DNA of 64,000 bases from Algoriphagus aquimarinus (GTDB lineage Bacteria > Bacteroidota > Bacteroidia > Cytophagales > Cyclobacteriaceae): positions 90,242 to 154,241 of the forward strand of contig NZ_VORW01000009.1 of the NCBI RefSeq assembly GCF_007997215.1, written 5' to 3'. This document shows positions 36,384 through 45,765 of this stretch, in pieces. How positions within the stretch are numbered: the first letter of the stretch is position 1; each line of letters begins with the position of its first letter. The translations under genes and the position numbers were made by a program. Under the pieces are notes generated by a model. The model was not told the DNA's origin. It saw nothing but the letters and a program-made list of their open reading frames with translations, and made no database searches.

Positions 36384-36406
36384 AAAAATTCATCTATTTT
36401 TAAGTC

Positions 36407-37384
36407 GTGTTCGAAGAAGTCTACGTCAAAAGAAAACCACCTGCTAATCTTCGAATAGATGATGAAAAACTTTTTCTAGGTGCATACGAGGTAAACTTTA
36501 AAACTTACCCCATACTCCGTCTTGATAATATTGCATTACTTCAAGACACTGTTTTCTCACCTTCACACATGCGCTTTTATTCCAGTCATACGCACATACA
36601 TCCCTTAGGAATTCTGCCACTGGGAAAGCGTGTGGTACATTGCGCCTTGAAGAAATGGAAAAAGATCCCTCATGGCATTTGGATCAAAGACGAATGGAGC
36701 GCGAATTATTTCCATTGGATAACAGACTGCCTGCCGAGACTTTGGGTTGGATTGGATACTGGGATTTCTGATCGGGTGATCTTACATGAATCTTATAGGC
36801 ATCTTCCCTATGTCACCCAAAGTCTAGAAATACTCAATATCAACCCCATTTACTACCGATCAAATGAGAACCTCTGGGTAGAGAATTTGGTACTCACCCC
36901 TAGGACGGCTACTTATCCAAACTTTAATAAGGAGCTTGTCCAGAACACCAGAAATAAGCTCCGTCTAACACCATCAGTAGAACCCTTCCGAATGGTGTAT
37001 ATAAGTAGAAAATTTGCTCCAAGGAGAAAAACTCACAATGAAGTAGATGTAGAATTATTGATGACCTACTATGGGTTTGAAGTGATTTATGCGGAAAATC
37101 TCAGCCTTCAAGAGCAAATTAGCTTGATGTCTGAGACCAAAATTTTCGTTTCTCTTCATGGGGCGGCACTTACAAACATGATTTTTTTACCAAACGGAAG
37201 TAAAGTTGTGGAGCTTCGAAATCAAGGAGATTCTATCACACAATGCTACTTTAATTTGGCAAATGCACTTGATCTAGCCTATTACTACACTTTAAATCAA
37301 GGAGATACTAAAGACTCCATCATATCAGATTTCACAGTAGACATTGAGGCGTTGAAACAAGTGCTCGACCTTTTGTGTGATTAA
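36407..37384 (+). CDS. Glycosyltransferase family 61 protein
   Basis: 325 residues, GTG start (36407) just after the murA terminator; no better start was seen. The N-terminal half has WIKDEWSANYFHWITDCLPRLW. The C-terminal DUF563/GT61 core has MVYISRKFAPRRKTHNEVDVE and FVSLHGAALTNMIFLPNGSKVVEL, the signature SLHGA-(x)n-N block. No signal or membrane segment. GT61 enzymes transfer sugars to glycans or proteins; the acceptor is unknown. It stands alone, without a glycan cluster. Confidence 0.85.
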   Translation: MFEEVYVKRKPPANLRIDDEKLFLGAYEVNFKTYPILRLDNIALLQDTVFSPSHMRFYSSHTHIHPLGILPLGKRVVHCALKKWKKIPHGIWIKDEWSANYFHWITDCLPRLWVGLDTGISDRVILHESYRHLPYVTQSLEILNINPIYYRSNENLWVENLVLTPRTATYPNFNKELVQNTRNKLRLTPSVEPFRMVYISRKFAPRRKTHNEVDVELLMTYYGFEVIYAENLSLQEQISLMSETKIFVSLHGAALTNMIFLPNGSKVVELRNQGDSITQCYFNLANALDLAYYYTLNQGDTKDSIISDFTVDIEALKQVLDLLCD

Positions 37385-37464
37385 TTGTCATTCATTCTAA
37401 GCGACTTTCTTTCCTTCTCATATTTTTTGGTAAATTCTGGCTCGATTAGCCAAAACAACCTATT

Positions 37465-39183
37465 ATGTCAAAGAAAAAACTCCGGAGCCAAGATTGGTAC
37501 GGACGCACTGGAAAAGACGGAATTATATATCGCTCCTGGATGAAAAACCAGGGATTTCCGCACCATCTTTTTGAAGGAGATAAACCCGTAATTGGAATCT
37601 GCAATACCTGGTCAGAACTCACACCTTGCAATGCTCACTTTAGAGATCTAGCTGAAGCGCTAAAGCGTGGAATCTGGGAGGCAGGTGGATTTCCATTGGA
37701 ATTCCCTGTGATGTCTTTAGGAGAATGCTCTATGAAACCTACAGCTATGCTTTTCCGAAATCTGGCAAGTATGGATGTGGAAGAAAGTATCCGAGCAAAC
37801 CCAATGGACGGCGTAGTCCTCATGTGCGGTTGTGACAAAACCACCCCTTCATTAGTCATGGGAGCTGCATCCGTGGATATCCCTGCGATAGTTCTTTCGG
37901 GTGGTCCGATGTTAGTAGGCCGATATAGAGGAAAAAAAATCGGCACCTCAGATATCTGGCGATTTGCAGAAGAATTCAAGCTTGGTAAAATGACCCAAGA
38001 CGATATGATAGAGGTAGAGGCTGCCATGTCTCGCTCGGTAGGCTCATGTGCACCGATGGGAACTGCCTCCACAATGGCTGCCATGGTCGAGTCACTAGGG
38101 CTTTCACTACCAGATAATGCCACGATCCCTGCAGCTGATTCCAGACGTAAAGTTCTGGCGCATATGACAGGCATGCGAATCGTAGAGATGGTCAATGAAG
38201 ACTTGAAAATGAGCAAAATCCTAACTCGTAAAGCATTCGAAAACTCCATTATGGTCAATGCAGCGTTAGGAGGTTCTACCAATTTTATACTTCACCTGAC
38301 TGCTATCGCCAAAAGAATTGGAGTAGATATCGACTTGACTGATTTTGATAAATTCTCTTCCATGATCCCGCTGATTGCGAATGTACAGCCATCGGGAGAG
38401 CACTGGGTGGAAGACTTATTTTATGCCGGAGGTCTACCTGCGGTAATGAAAGAAATAGAAAAACATTTACATCTCGATGCCATCACAGCAAACGGCAAGC
38501 CTATCGGAGAGAATTTTAATAAAGCTCAATGCCATGATAGAAACCTTATCGGGACTTTCGATAAGCCTATCAAACCAGACTCTGGTATCGCTGTACTGAA
38601 AGGCAACCTTTGCCCAAATGGTGCTGTGATCAAGCCTTCAGCAGCTACACCAAGCTTACTGACTCACACTGGTCGTGCGGTTGTATTTGAAAATATTGAC
38701 GATTATAAGGCAAGAATTGACACTCCGGAATTGGACATCGATGAAACTTGCGTGATGGTCATGAAAAATGTAGGACCAAAAGGATATCCTGGAATGCCTG
38801 AAGTTGGTAATATGGGATTACCACAAAAGCTCCTTGCCAAAGGTGTTAAAGATATGGTACGTATCTCCGACGGTAGAATGAGCGGAACGGGATATGGAAC
38901 TGTTATTCTTCACGTTTCTCCTGAATCAGCTATTGGAGGCCCATTGGCTTTTGTGGAAAATGGAGATATGATTGAGCTAAATGTACCAGCGAGGACATTG
39001 AATTTGATGATTTCGGATGAAGAATTTGAAAAGAGAAGAGCACTATTCAAGCCACTGAATCTGCCTTATGAGCGTGGATATGTCAATCTTTTCCTTGACA
39101 AAGTAAACCAAGCGCATGAGGGAGTCGATTTTGATTTCCTTCAAGGTAGCTCAGGATCTGAAGTAAAGCGAGATTCACATTAA
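37465..39183 (+). CDS. IlvD/EDD-family sugar-acid (aldonate) dehydratase
   Basis: 572 residues. The Fe-S cysteines are C55 (NTWSELTPC), C123 (CGCDKTTP) and C195 (VGSCAPMGTAST). Their spacing and the total length resemble the L-arabinonate/D-xylonate dehydratases rather than the branched-chain DHAD IlvD. Such enzymes dehydrate aldonic acids to 2-keto-3-deoxy acids with a [2Fe-2S] cluster and Mg2+. It starts a tight three-gene operon, with an SDR 2 bases downstream and then an acetoacetate-decarboxylase-like gene. No isoleucine/valine genes are near, which favours a catabolic role. The substrate is unproved. Confidence 0.88.
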   Translation: MSKKKLRSQDWYGRTGKDGIIYRSWMKNQGFPHHLFEGDKPVIGICNTWSELTPCNAHFRDLAEALKRGIWEAGGFPLEFPVMSLGECSMKPTAMLFRNLASMDVEESIRANPMDGVVLMCGCDKTTPSLVMGAASVDIPAIVLSGGPMLVGRYRGKKIGTSDIWRFAEEFKLGKMTQDDMIEVEAAMSRSVGSCAPMGTASTMAAMVESLGLSLPDNATIPAADSRRKVLAHMTGMRIVEMVNEDLKMSKILTRKAFENSIMVNAALGGSTNFILHLTAIAKRIGVDIDLTDFDKFSSMIPLIANVQPSGEHWVEDLFYAGGLPAVMKEIEKHLHLDAITANGKPIGENFNKAQCHDRNLIGTFDKPIKPDSGIAVLKGNLCPNGAVIKPSAATPSLLTHTGRAVVFENIDDYKARIDTPELDIDETCVMVMKNVGPKGYPGMPEVGNMGLPQKLLAKGVKDMVRISDGRMSGTGYGTVILHVSPESAIGGPLAFVENGDMIELNVPARTLNLMISDEEFEKRRALFKPLNLPYERGYVNLFLDKVNQAHEGVDFDFLQGSSGSEVKRDSH

Positions 39184-39185
39184 TC

Positions 39186-39947
39186 ATGAAACCACAGAAG
39201 ACCGCCATTATCACTGGAGCAGGGCAGGGAATTGGTCTGGCTATAGCTGAGAAACTCGCTGCGCAAAGTGTCAATCTAATCCTAAATGACCTCGAAGAAG
39301 GCTTGATCTCGGAAGCGTGTGAGCGCATCTCAAATATTCATGGAGTTTCGGCTATTGCGATTCCTGGTGATGCCAGTTCTCAAAAGGTCATTGATGCTAT
39401 GGTGCAAACTGCTTTAAGCAACTTTGGGACTTTAGATATTGTAGTTGCCAATTCAGGTATTACACTTTTCGGCGCTTTTCTGGAATACTCCAGAGCCGAC
39501 TTCCTGGAAGTAACTCGTGTCAATCAAGCAGGGACCTTTTTCCTGGCACAAGCAGCTTCCAAAGTGATGAAAAATCAAGCACACGGAGGCGCTTTGCTTT
39601 TCACTTCATCTGTCACAGCACATCAGAGTCATGAAAACCTTGCTGCCTATGCCATGAGCAAAGCAGCATTAGAAATGCTAGCCAAAAACTTGGTGCTCGA
39701 ACTTGCCCCTTACAAAATCAGAGTAAACACAATCGCTCCAGGAGCTACGGTGACAAATAGGACAGTGATGGACCCTGACTACGAATCTACTTGGTCGAAA
39801 ATCACTCCTCTGGGCCGACCAGCTGCGGTTCAGGATATCGCAAATGCTGCTGCATTTTTGGTCTCCGACGAGGCGAGACATATTACTGGACAAACTTTGA
39901 TTATCGATGGGGGCTGGACCAGTGTAAGCCCTTCACCTTATGCCTGA
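39186..39947 (+). CDS. SDR-family oxidoreductase
   Basis: 253 residues, classical SDR. Rossmann motif TGAGQGIG near 12-19; catalytic Ser in TSSVTAHQ; YxxxK in YAMSK; C-terminal ITGQTLIIDGGW. Position in the operon (2 bases after the dehydratase, 8-base overlap with the next gene) suggests it oxidises or reduces a sugar, aldonate or ketodeoxy-acid intermediate of the same pathway. Coenzyme preference was not assigned. Confidence 0.9.
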   Translation: MKPQKTAIITGAGQGIGLAIAEKLAAQSVNLILNDLEEGLISEACERISNIHGVSAIAIPGDASSQKVIDAMVQTALSNFGTLDIVVANSGITLFGAFLEYSRADFLEVTRVNQAGTFFLAQAASKVMKNQAHGGALLFTSSVTAHQSHENLAAYAMSKAALEMLAKNLVLELAPYKIRVNTIAPGATVTNRTVMDPDYESTWSKITPLGRPAAVQDIANAAAFLVSDEARHITGQTLIIDGGWTSVSPSPYA

Positions 39948-40614
39948 AAATCATCAAATCGTTCGCTCTGACCTGAAACTTTACAAACAGGCCCCCGCTC
40001 CATGGGAATTGCAGGGGGAGGGAATACTTGTGATTTACAAATTCTCAAAGAATTGGGTGGAAACTCACGGGAATTTACCAGAGCATTTAAAAAGAGAATT
40101 CAAAGGAGGACTTGGCTACCTTATACTGGTAAATTACCATAGCTCTCCTGTTGGGCCTTACAAAGAGCTACTTCTTATACCAGGTAAATTTGCCCGCTAC
40201 AACAAGCAGACCATCACCAAAATCTATGTAAGCACGGAAGTGAGCACCCAAAACGGTCATGCCAACTGGGGAATTCCCAAAGAAACCTTACCGATTTCAT
40301 GGGATAAAAGTGAGGGTAAGGATTCCATCCAGGTAAAAGATGGGGATAAAATTGTTTTCGCCTGTGACGTGAAAGCAGGAGGTATTCCATTTCCAATCTC
40401 AACTAGCTTATTACCAATCGATCTACATCAGTTATGGGATAGAGTAGATTATTTCACCAAACCCTCGGGCAATGGCTGGGGCAAACTTGCCAGCATAAAA
40501 AACTTAAAAATTGATTCCGCTTATTTTCCTGACATAAGCTCTCAAAGACCTCTTTTTGCAGTTAAAATAGAGCCTTTTAGGATCAGTTTTCCAGAAGCAG
40601 AATATACTTTGTAA
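39940..40614 (+). CDS. Acetoacetate decarboxylase-like protein (ADC superfamily)
   Basis: 224 residues, cytoplasmic. The core reads GYLILVNYHSSPVGPYKELLLIPGKF, then ITKIYVSTEVSTQNGHANWGIPKETLPISW, the pattern of the ADC beta-barrel fold. In true ADC two adjacent lysines follow Gly-x-Pro here, the first forming the Schiff base. By my alignment only the first (K114) is kept and the second is Glu, so plain acetoacetate decarboxylation is doubtful. The start overlaps the SDR stop by 8 bases, so it belongs to the sugar-acid operon. Activity unknown; a lyase or isomerase on keto-acids is possible. Confidence 0.8.
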   Translation: MPENHQIVRSDLKLYKQAPAPWELQGEGILVIYKFSKNWVETHGNLPEHLKREFKGGLGYLILVNYHSSPVGPYKELLLIPGKFARYNKQTITKIYVSTEVSTQNGHANWGIPKETLPISWDKSEGKDSIQVKDGDKIVFACDVKAGGIPFPISTSLLPIDLHQLWDRVDYFTKPSGNGWGKLASIKNLKIDSAYFPDISSQRPLFAVKIEPFRISFPEAEYTL

Positions 40615-40670
40615 GTATATCATAATAGCACAAATAAATGTAACTGGTGCCACTTCAGGCATAAGGATAG

Positions 40671-40817
40671 ATGAGCAGGATTTACCTTAGAGAAGATCAA
40701 AACTGGAAAGAGAGTATATTAGGGTTGAATCGATTTTTCAGATGTTTAAGGAGGTCATATCAGCTGTTTAAGGACCAGCAGTATAAAAAATGGATGAAAA
40801 AACAATCTGAATCCTAA
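40671..40817 (+). CDS. Possible small basic protein (48 residues)
   Basis: Starts ATG 40671 with AAGGAT about 5 bases upstream and ends TAA 40815. It begins MSRIYLREDQNWKES and has an R/K/W-rich helix-like body (LNRFFRCLRRSYQLFKDQQYKKW). No family recognised. It lies in an otherwise empty 230-base gap. Composition and the ribosome-binding site make it plausible; conservation would decide. Confidence 0.35.
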   Translation: MSRIYLREDQNWKESILGLNRFFRCLRRSYQLFKDQQYKKWMKKQSES

Positions 40818-40846
40818 GTCTGTTAACTTTATAAAAACCAAAAGCC

Positions 40847-41494
40847 ATGAAAAAAATATCAATCATCCTACTGGCTGTCTGTGCATTGCAGGCATGCCAA
40901 CCCAAAGAATCCACGCCAGACACCTTGCCAATGAAAGTGGCGATGGCTTATGGATATGATAAATTTGACGAAGTCAATTCCATCGCTTACACTTGGAATG
41001 TACAGCGCGACTCTGTAAATGTGATGACGAGAGATTGGAAATGGAACATAAAGGATCGCACGGTTTACTATGCTACTGCAGACACCAGCTACACCTACAG
41101 CTTGGACATGGCTGCTGATGCAAAGCCAGATGCAGACAAAGGTTTTATCAATGATAAGTATTGGATGATGTTCCCTTTCCAACTGGCTTGGGACAGCGGC
41201 TATGAGTATGAGACAGAAGAAAATGTACCCACTCCTATCGCAGGTACTAACTCCACTAAACTGACAATAGTATATAATGCAGCAGACGGATATACTCCTG
41301 GCGATGCATATGATCTGTATTTGGATGAAAATAACATGATTCTTGAATGGGTATTCCGAAGAGGAAATGGTCCAGACGGCAGGCCTACTACATGGGAAAA
41401 TGTAGAGCAATTTGGCCCAATCAAATTGGCCACCACTCACGCTAATCAAGATGGTCAGAGGCTTATCTGGTTCTCCAATATTTCTGTGAATTAA
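40847..41494 (+). CDS. Hypothetical lipoprotein (possibly DUF6503/LolA-like)
   Basis: 215 residues, lipobox Cys17 (ALQAC). The mature domain has alternating strands (SIAYTWNVQRDSVNVMTRDWKWNIKDRTVYY, TKLTIVYNAADGYTPGDAYDLYLDENNMILEWVFRRG), as in LolA-like half-barrels and DUF6503-type proteins. The WNV...R.W.W pattern is the best hint. It is monocistronic and ends with its own terminator. Envelope location; function unknown. Confidence 0.7.
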   Translation: MKKISIILLAVCALQACQPKESTPDTLPMKVAMAYGYDKFDEVNSIAYTWNVQRDSVNVMTRDWKWNIKDRTVYYATADTSYTYSLDMAADAKPDADKGFINDKYWMMFPFQLAWDSGYEYETEENVPTPIAGTNSTKLTIVYNAADGYTPGDAYDLYLDENNMILEWVFRRGNGPDGRPTTWENVEQFGPIKLATTHANQDGQRLIWFSNISVN

Positions 41495-41516
41495 TAGATT
41501 TTAATCCTATAATAAC

Positions 41517-41549
41517 AAGCCGTTTGCCTCAAGCAAGCGGCTTTTTTTG
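41517..41549 (+). terminator. Rho-independent terminator
   Basis: An 11-bp stem with one wobble (AAGCCGTTTGC at 41517-41527, GCAAGCGGCTT at 41533-41543, loop CTCAA) runs into a T tract. It lies 22 bases after the lipoprotein stop codon. Confidence 0.85.
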
Positions 41550-41601
41550 TTGCTTTTCACTATCTTGAAAGACAACGAACCCAATCAAACCTATTTCTAA
41601 A

Positions 41602-42483
41602 ATGAAATCAAACAGACGAAATTTCATCAAAAAATCCAGCCTCCTAATAGGCACTGGACTGATAGTCAATCCATTTTCAGTCTATCCTTCTTCCCTGAAA
41701 AATTATACTGTGGGCGAAATCATGGATATCTTCATCGCTCAGGTACCTAATGCCCCTTTCTCACAAACTGTAGATACCCTGAAGACTGGCTCCAAAGAGC
41801 AACAAGTGACTGGCGTAGTCACTACCATGTTTGCTACGGTCACGGTGATCCGAAAAGCCATTGAGCTGAAGGCTAATTTCATCATAGCGCATGAACCTAC
41901 TTTTTATAACCATTTGGACGAAACTGAATGGCTCGAAAATGACCCAGTTTACCAATTCAAGCGAAAACTACTCGATGAACACGGCATAGCAGTTTGGCGA
42001 AATCACGATTATGTACATAGCCTCAAGATCGACGGGGTACAAGCTGGTGTAGTGAAGGAATTAGGTTGGGAGAGCTATTACAAGCAAAATGCAGTCTTGA
42101 ATCTTCCTGAAACTACCCTCGGCGATCTGATCACACATATCAAAACAAAGATGAATGTACCAGCCCTTCGCTATGTCGGAGATCTTTCTCAAAGAGCAAG
42201 TAAAATTGCACTGATACCTGGAGCTGCAGGCGGGAGAAGGCAAATCGAGATGATGCAGAAGGAAAAACCGGACGTTTTGATTTGCGGCGAAAGCCCAGAA
42301 TGGGAAACTCCCGAATATGTTCGAAACGCTAATGAAATGGGAGAAAAGCTTGCTCTGATTGTAATTGGTCACTCGGCTAGTGAAGAGGGCGGCTCTGAGT
42401 TTATGGCTGAATGGATAAAGGAAAATTTACCAGAAATACCTGTATACCACGTTCCATCAGGGAATTCTCTCTCTGTAAAGTGA
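41602..42483 (+). CDS. Exported NIF3-like dinuclear-metal protein
   Basis: 293 residues. The NIF3 core is visible: IIAHEPTFYNH (H97 in the metal-binding loop) and the C-terminal VIGHSASEEGG. NIF3 proteins bind two metal ions in a hexamer; their substrate is uncertain. Unusual here is an N-terminal Tat-like leader (KSNRRNFIKKSSLLIGTGLIVNP), suggesting export, whereas most NIF3 proteins are cytoplasmic. Monocistronic. Confidence 0.8.
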   Translation: MKSNRRNFIKKSSLLIGTGLIVNPFSVYPSSLKNYTVGEIMDIFIAQVPNAPFSQTVDTLKTGSKEQQVTGVVTTMFATVTVIRKAIELKANFIIAHEPTFYNHLDETEWLENDPVYQFKRKLLDEHGIAVWRNHDYVHSLKIDGVQAGVVKELGWESYYKQNAVLNLPETTLGDLITHIKTKMNVPALRYVGDLSQRASKIALIPGAAGGRRQIEMMQKEKPDVLICGESPEWETPEYVRNANEMGEKLALIVIGHSASEEGGSEFMAEWIKENLPEIPVYHVPSGNSLSVK

Positions 42484-42636
42484 CATATTCTACGCCTTAA
42501 CTTTCTATAAAATCTTAATAATCCCTGCGGAAAACCATCTTTATCTGCCTTTCAAAAACCAACACGATCCTACTTCATTTACATTATATTTGAATATAGA
42601 GTCGCTAAAAGCTCATACTAGATTACCCATAAAACC

Positions 42637-43083
42637 ATGAACGTAGGACCCATTAAACTTTTGCTGGCCGACGATGATGTAGATGATCGATTCTTTTTTA
42701 AAGACTCCCTTTCAAAATTACCCATCGAAACAAACTTAACCACAGTCACGAATGGCGTAGAGTTAATGACCCTACTATTGACTTCCAAGGAAGAGCTTCC
42801 AGACGTAATTTTTCTGGATTTGAATATGCCATTGAAGTCTGGGTTCGAATGCCTAGCAGAAATAATGGCTCATGATAAATTCCGAAATTTGCCCATCATC
42901 ATATATTCCACCTCCATGGAGGCACCTGTGGTCAATTCTCTCTACGAGCAGGGAGCATTTCACTACATCCGAAAGCCTGGAGAATATTCTAAAGTAAAAG
43001 ATGTGATATTTTTAGGACTCAGCTCTTTAGCTAATAAAGCCACAAAACCTACCAAAGACAATTTTATAATCCAATCTCAGTAA
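42637..43083 (+). CDS. Single-domain response regulator (REC)
   Basis: 148 residues: acidic pair in LLADDDVDDRFF, phospho-acceptor D61 (VIFLDLNMP), S91/T92 (IIYSTS) and K113 (IRKP). No output domain. It is followed 8 bases later by a PAS histidine kinase, so it probably acts by protein contact or as a phosphate relay partner of that kinase. Confidence 0.9.
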   Translation: MNVGPIKLLLADDDVDDRFFFKDSLSKLPIETNLTTVTNGVELMTLLLTSKEELPDVIFLDLNMPLKSGFECLAEIMAHDKFRNLPIIIYSTSMEAPVVNSLYEQGAFHYIRKPGEYSKVKDVIFLGLSSLANKATKPTKDNFIIQSQ

Positions 43084-43091
43084 CAAACGCT

Positions 43092-45521
43092 ATGGCAGAT
43101 CTACGTTCAACAACTTCGGGACTTCCTATTGGTGGCGGTAAAATGGGTCAATTAATTCGCGAAAAGGATTGGAGCAAAACACCTTTGGGAAATCCTGAGA
43201 ATTGGTCTCAAAGTTTAAGAACCACACTGAACATCTTACTAGCATCCAAATTCCCCAAGTTCCTTTGGTGGGGCTCTGAATTAACTTGTTTTTATAACGA
43301 CGCCTACAGGCCTAGCTTAGGCTCGGACGGAAAGCATCCATCCATACTGGGAATGTCTGGCCAAGAAGCCTGGCCGGAGATTTGGCACATCATCAAGCCA
43401 TTGATGGATAAGGTTTTGGACAATGGAGAATCACTCTGGTTCGAAGATCTCCTTGTGCCTATTTATCGCAATGGGAAAATTGAAGATGTGTATTGGACTT
43501 TCAGCTACAGTCCTGCTAGAGATGATGACAGCAAAATTACAGGAGTGCTGGTCACTTGTGCAGAAACCACTCAAGAAGTCCTTTTAAAAAGAAAACTGGA
43601 AAGAAGCGAGCGAAAACTTAGGTTGATCATTCAGCAGGCGCCAGCCTCTATAGCAACTTTTAAGGGGCCTAATTATGTGACTGATATAGCGAATGCAAAT
43701 GCATTGGAACTCTGGGGACGAGAGGCAAAAGATGTATTAAAAAAGCCAATTTTAGAAGCTATCCCAGAGCTCAAAGATCAAGGAATCAAGGAGCTTCTAG
43801 ATGATGTATATAAAACAGGGAATCGATTTGCTGCTTCTGAACTACCCGTGCAGCTGCTTCGTGATGGAAAACTTGAAACTGTCTACATCAACTTTAGCTA
43901 TGAACCCCTCTATGATGCAAACGGGGAGATCAACGGAATCATAAGCATAGGTCATGATGTCACTTATCAGGTGATGGCACACAAGAAAATTGAAGTAAAT
44001 GAAGAGAAACTTACCATGGTCATTGACGCTACTGAGCTAGGTACTTATGACTACAACATCAAAACTAAAAAACTGGATGGTTCGAAAAAACTGCATGAGA
44101 TTTTCGGATTATTTGCGGCGGAAGATCTCGACCACGCAAGCTTTGTCAGTTCTATTCACCCTAAAGATCTGGAGGTTAGAAAAGCTGCTTTTGAAAGATC
44201 CTTTGAAAGTGGAATCTTAGAATACACGAGTAGATTAATTCTACCTGATGGCAGTTTACGCTGGATAGAAGTGAAAGGAAAAGTATACTTTGATGAGGAT
44301 AACAATCCGCTAAAAGTGCTGGGAACTGTAAGGGACATCACTTCTGCACGAATAAATACGCAAAAATTAGAAGAAAGTGAGCAGAAATTCAGATTGCTAG
44401 CTGACTCACTGCCACAGCATATTTGGACAGCAGACACAGAAGGAAATCTTAATTATTTCAACAAATCAGTCTTTGACTTTTCGGGATTTAGTCCAGAGCA
44501 CCTTGATCGAGAAGGCTGGCTCGCTATTGTTCACCCCGATGATAGGACCGCCAATATAAAAGCTTGGACAGAATCTATTTCTTCAGGTAAGGATTTCCTG
44601 TTTGAACACAGGTTCCGCAAACACGACGGCACATACAGATGGCAGCTAAGCCGTGCTAAGCCACAACTCAACGAAGATGGAGAAATACAAATGTGGGTTG
44701 GATCCAGCACTGACATTCATGATCAAAAGGAATTCACAAATGAACTGGAGCGCCTGGTGGTGGAGAGGACGAATGAACTGGCTCAAAACGTGAAAGATCT
44801 GGCAAATATGAACAAGGAACTTCAATCTTTTGCATACATCTCCAGCCATGATTTACAGGAGCCGCTTCGCAAAATCCAGACTTTCTCTACGCTTCTTTTA
44901 GAAAATGAATATGAGAACTTAACAGACGATGGCAAAGAGCATTTTAACAGAATGCAAAATGCAGCGAAGCGTATGCAGGCACTCATTAGTGACCTTCTCG
45001 CATATTCACGTACATCAATTGCGGAGCGTAAATTCGAACCGACAGATTTAAATAAATTAATTGTAGAGATAAAAATGGATTTGAAGGAAGAGCTAGCCTT
45101 TCATCATGCAATAATAGAATCAGATGAGCTTTGCACCATCAACATTATCCCTTTTCAATTTCGACAGCTATTACAAAATTTAATCAGCAATTCTCTGAAG
45201 TTCTCCGTCAAAGACCGCGAGCCCCATATCAGTGTCACCAGTGAAAAAGGCCTGGGAAGGGAATTTAATTTGGAGCGATTATCTCCAACTATTAACTATT
45301 GCCACATTCGTGTTTCTGACAATGGGATTGGTTTTGAGCCTAAGTATAGTGAGCGGATTTTTGAATTGTTCCAAAGACTCCATGGAAAGGATAAATTTCG
45401 GGGTACGGGAATAGGATTAGCAATTGTGAAAAAAATCGTAGAAATCCACAACGGATATATTACCGCTCAAGGTAAGCCTAATCAAGGTGCAACATTTGAC
45501 ATTTATCTTCCTGAGAATTAA
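43092..45521 (+). CDS. Multi-PAS sensor histidine kinase, soluble
   Basis: 809 residues, no membrane segment. A PAS-like N-terminal sensor (about 15-150: WSKTPLGNPENWSQSLRTTLNILLASKFPKFLWWG) is followed by three further PAS/PAC units (about 170-290, 300-425, 430-550), a coiled coil (about 550-580), HisKA with H586 (ISSHDLQEPLRKIQ), and HATPase (DNGIGFEPKYSERIFELFQRLHG, GTGIGLAIVKKIVE). Such kinases sense light, redox or small ligands in the cytoplasm. It is paired with the REC protein 8 bases upstream, and the ligand is unknown. Confidence 0.92.
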   Translation: MADLRSTTSGLPIGGGKMGQLIREKDWSKTPLGNPENWSQSLRTTLNILLASKFPKFLWWGSELTCFYNDAYRPSLGSDGKHPSILGMSGQEAWPEIWHIIKPLMDKVLDNGESLWFEDLLVPIYRNGKIEDVYWTFSYSPARDDDSKITGVLVTCAETTQEVLLKRKLERSERKLRLIIQQAPASIATFKGPNYVTDIANANALELWGREAKDVLKKPILEAIPELKDQGIKELLDDVYKTGNRFAASELPVQLLRDGKLETVYINFSYEPLYDANGEINGIISIGHDVTYQVMAHKKIEVNEEKLTMVIDATELGTYDYNIKTKKLDGSKKLHEIFGLFAAEDLDHASFVSSIHPKDLEVRKAAFERSFESGILEYTSRLILPDGSLRWIEVKGKVYFDEDNNPLKVLGTVRDITSARINTQKLEESEQKFRLLADSLPQHIWTADTEGNLNYFNKSVFDFSGFSPEHLDREGWLAIVHPDDRTANIKAWTESISSGKDFLFEHRFRKHDGTYRWQLSRAKPQLNEDGEIQMWVGSSTDIHDQKEFTNELERLVVERTNELAQNVKDLANMNKELQSFAYISSHDLQEPLRKIQTFSTLLLENEYENLTDDGKEHFNRMQNAAKRMQALISDLLAYSRTSIAERKFEPTDLNKLIVEIKMDLKEELAFHHAIIESDELCTINIIPFQFRQLLQNLISNSLKFSVKDREPHISVTSEKGLGREFNLERLSPTINYCHIRVSDNGIGFEPKYSERIFELFQRLHGKDKFRGTGIGLAIVKKIVEIHNGYITAQGKPNQGATFDIYLPEN

Positions 45522-45765
45522 AACCGAAAGGGCTACATTATTATCAATTGCCACTTCAGAATTAGAAATACCTGTAGTTCAGCTACCTCCTTTTGAAACT
45601 ATACTTCATTAAACCGCATTATAAAAGCAGCTGCAGGTTATCATTTGCATTTCTAAACGAACGGCTCCTACAGTTTCAGTTTGAGCCCTTCGTCTTTCAT
45701 CGAAGGATCTCCACCCATCCACAGGTCCTTAACCATTTTGAATAAACCATTATAAAACTCAACTG

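Noticed and set aside
45680..45705. CCTTCG...CGAAGG hairpin between the histidine kinase and AraC genes
   Set aside because: A 6-bp stem with an 8-base loop, no T run, and too far from the kinase stop to call a terminator.
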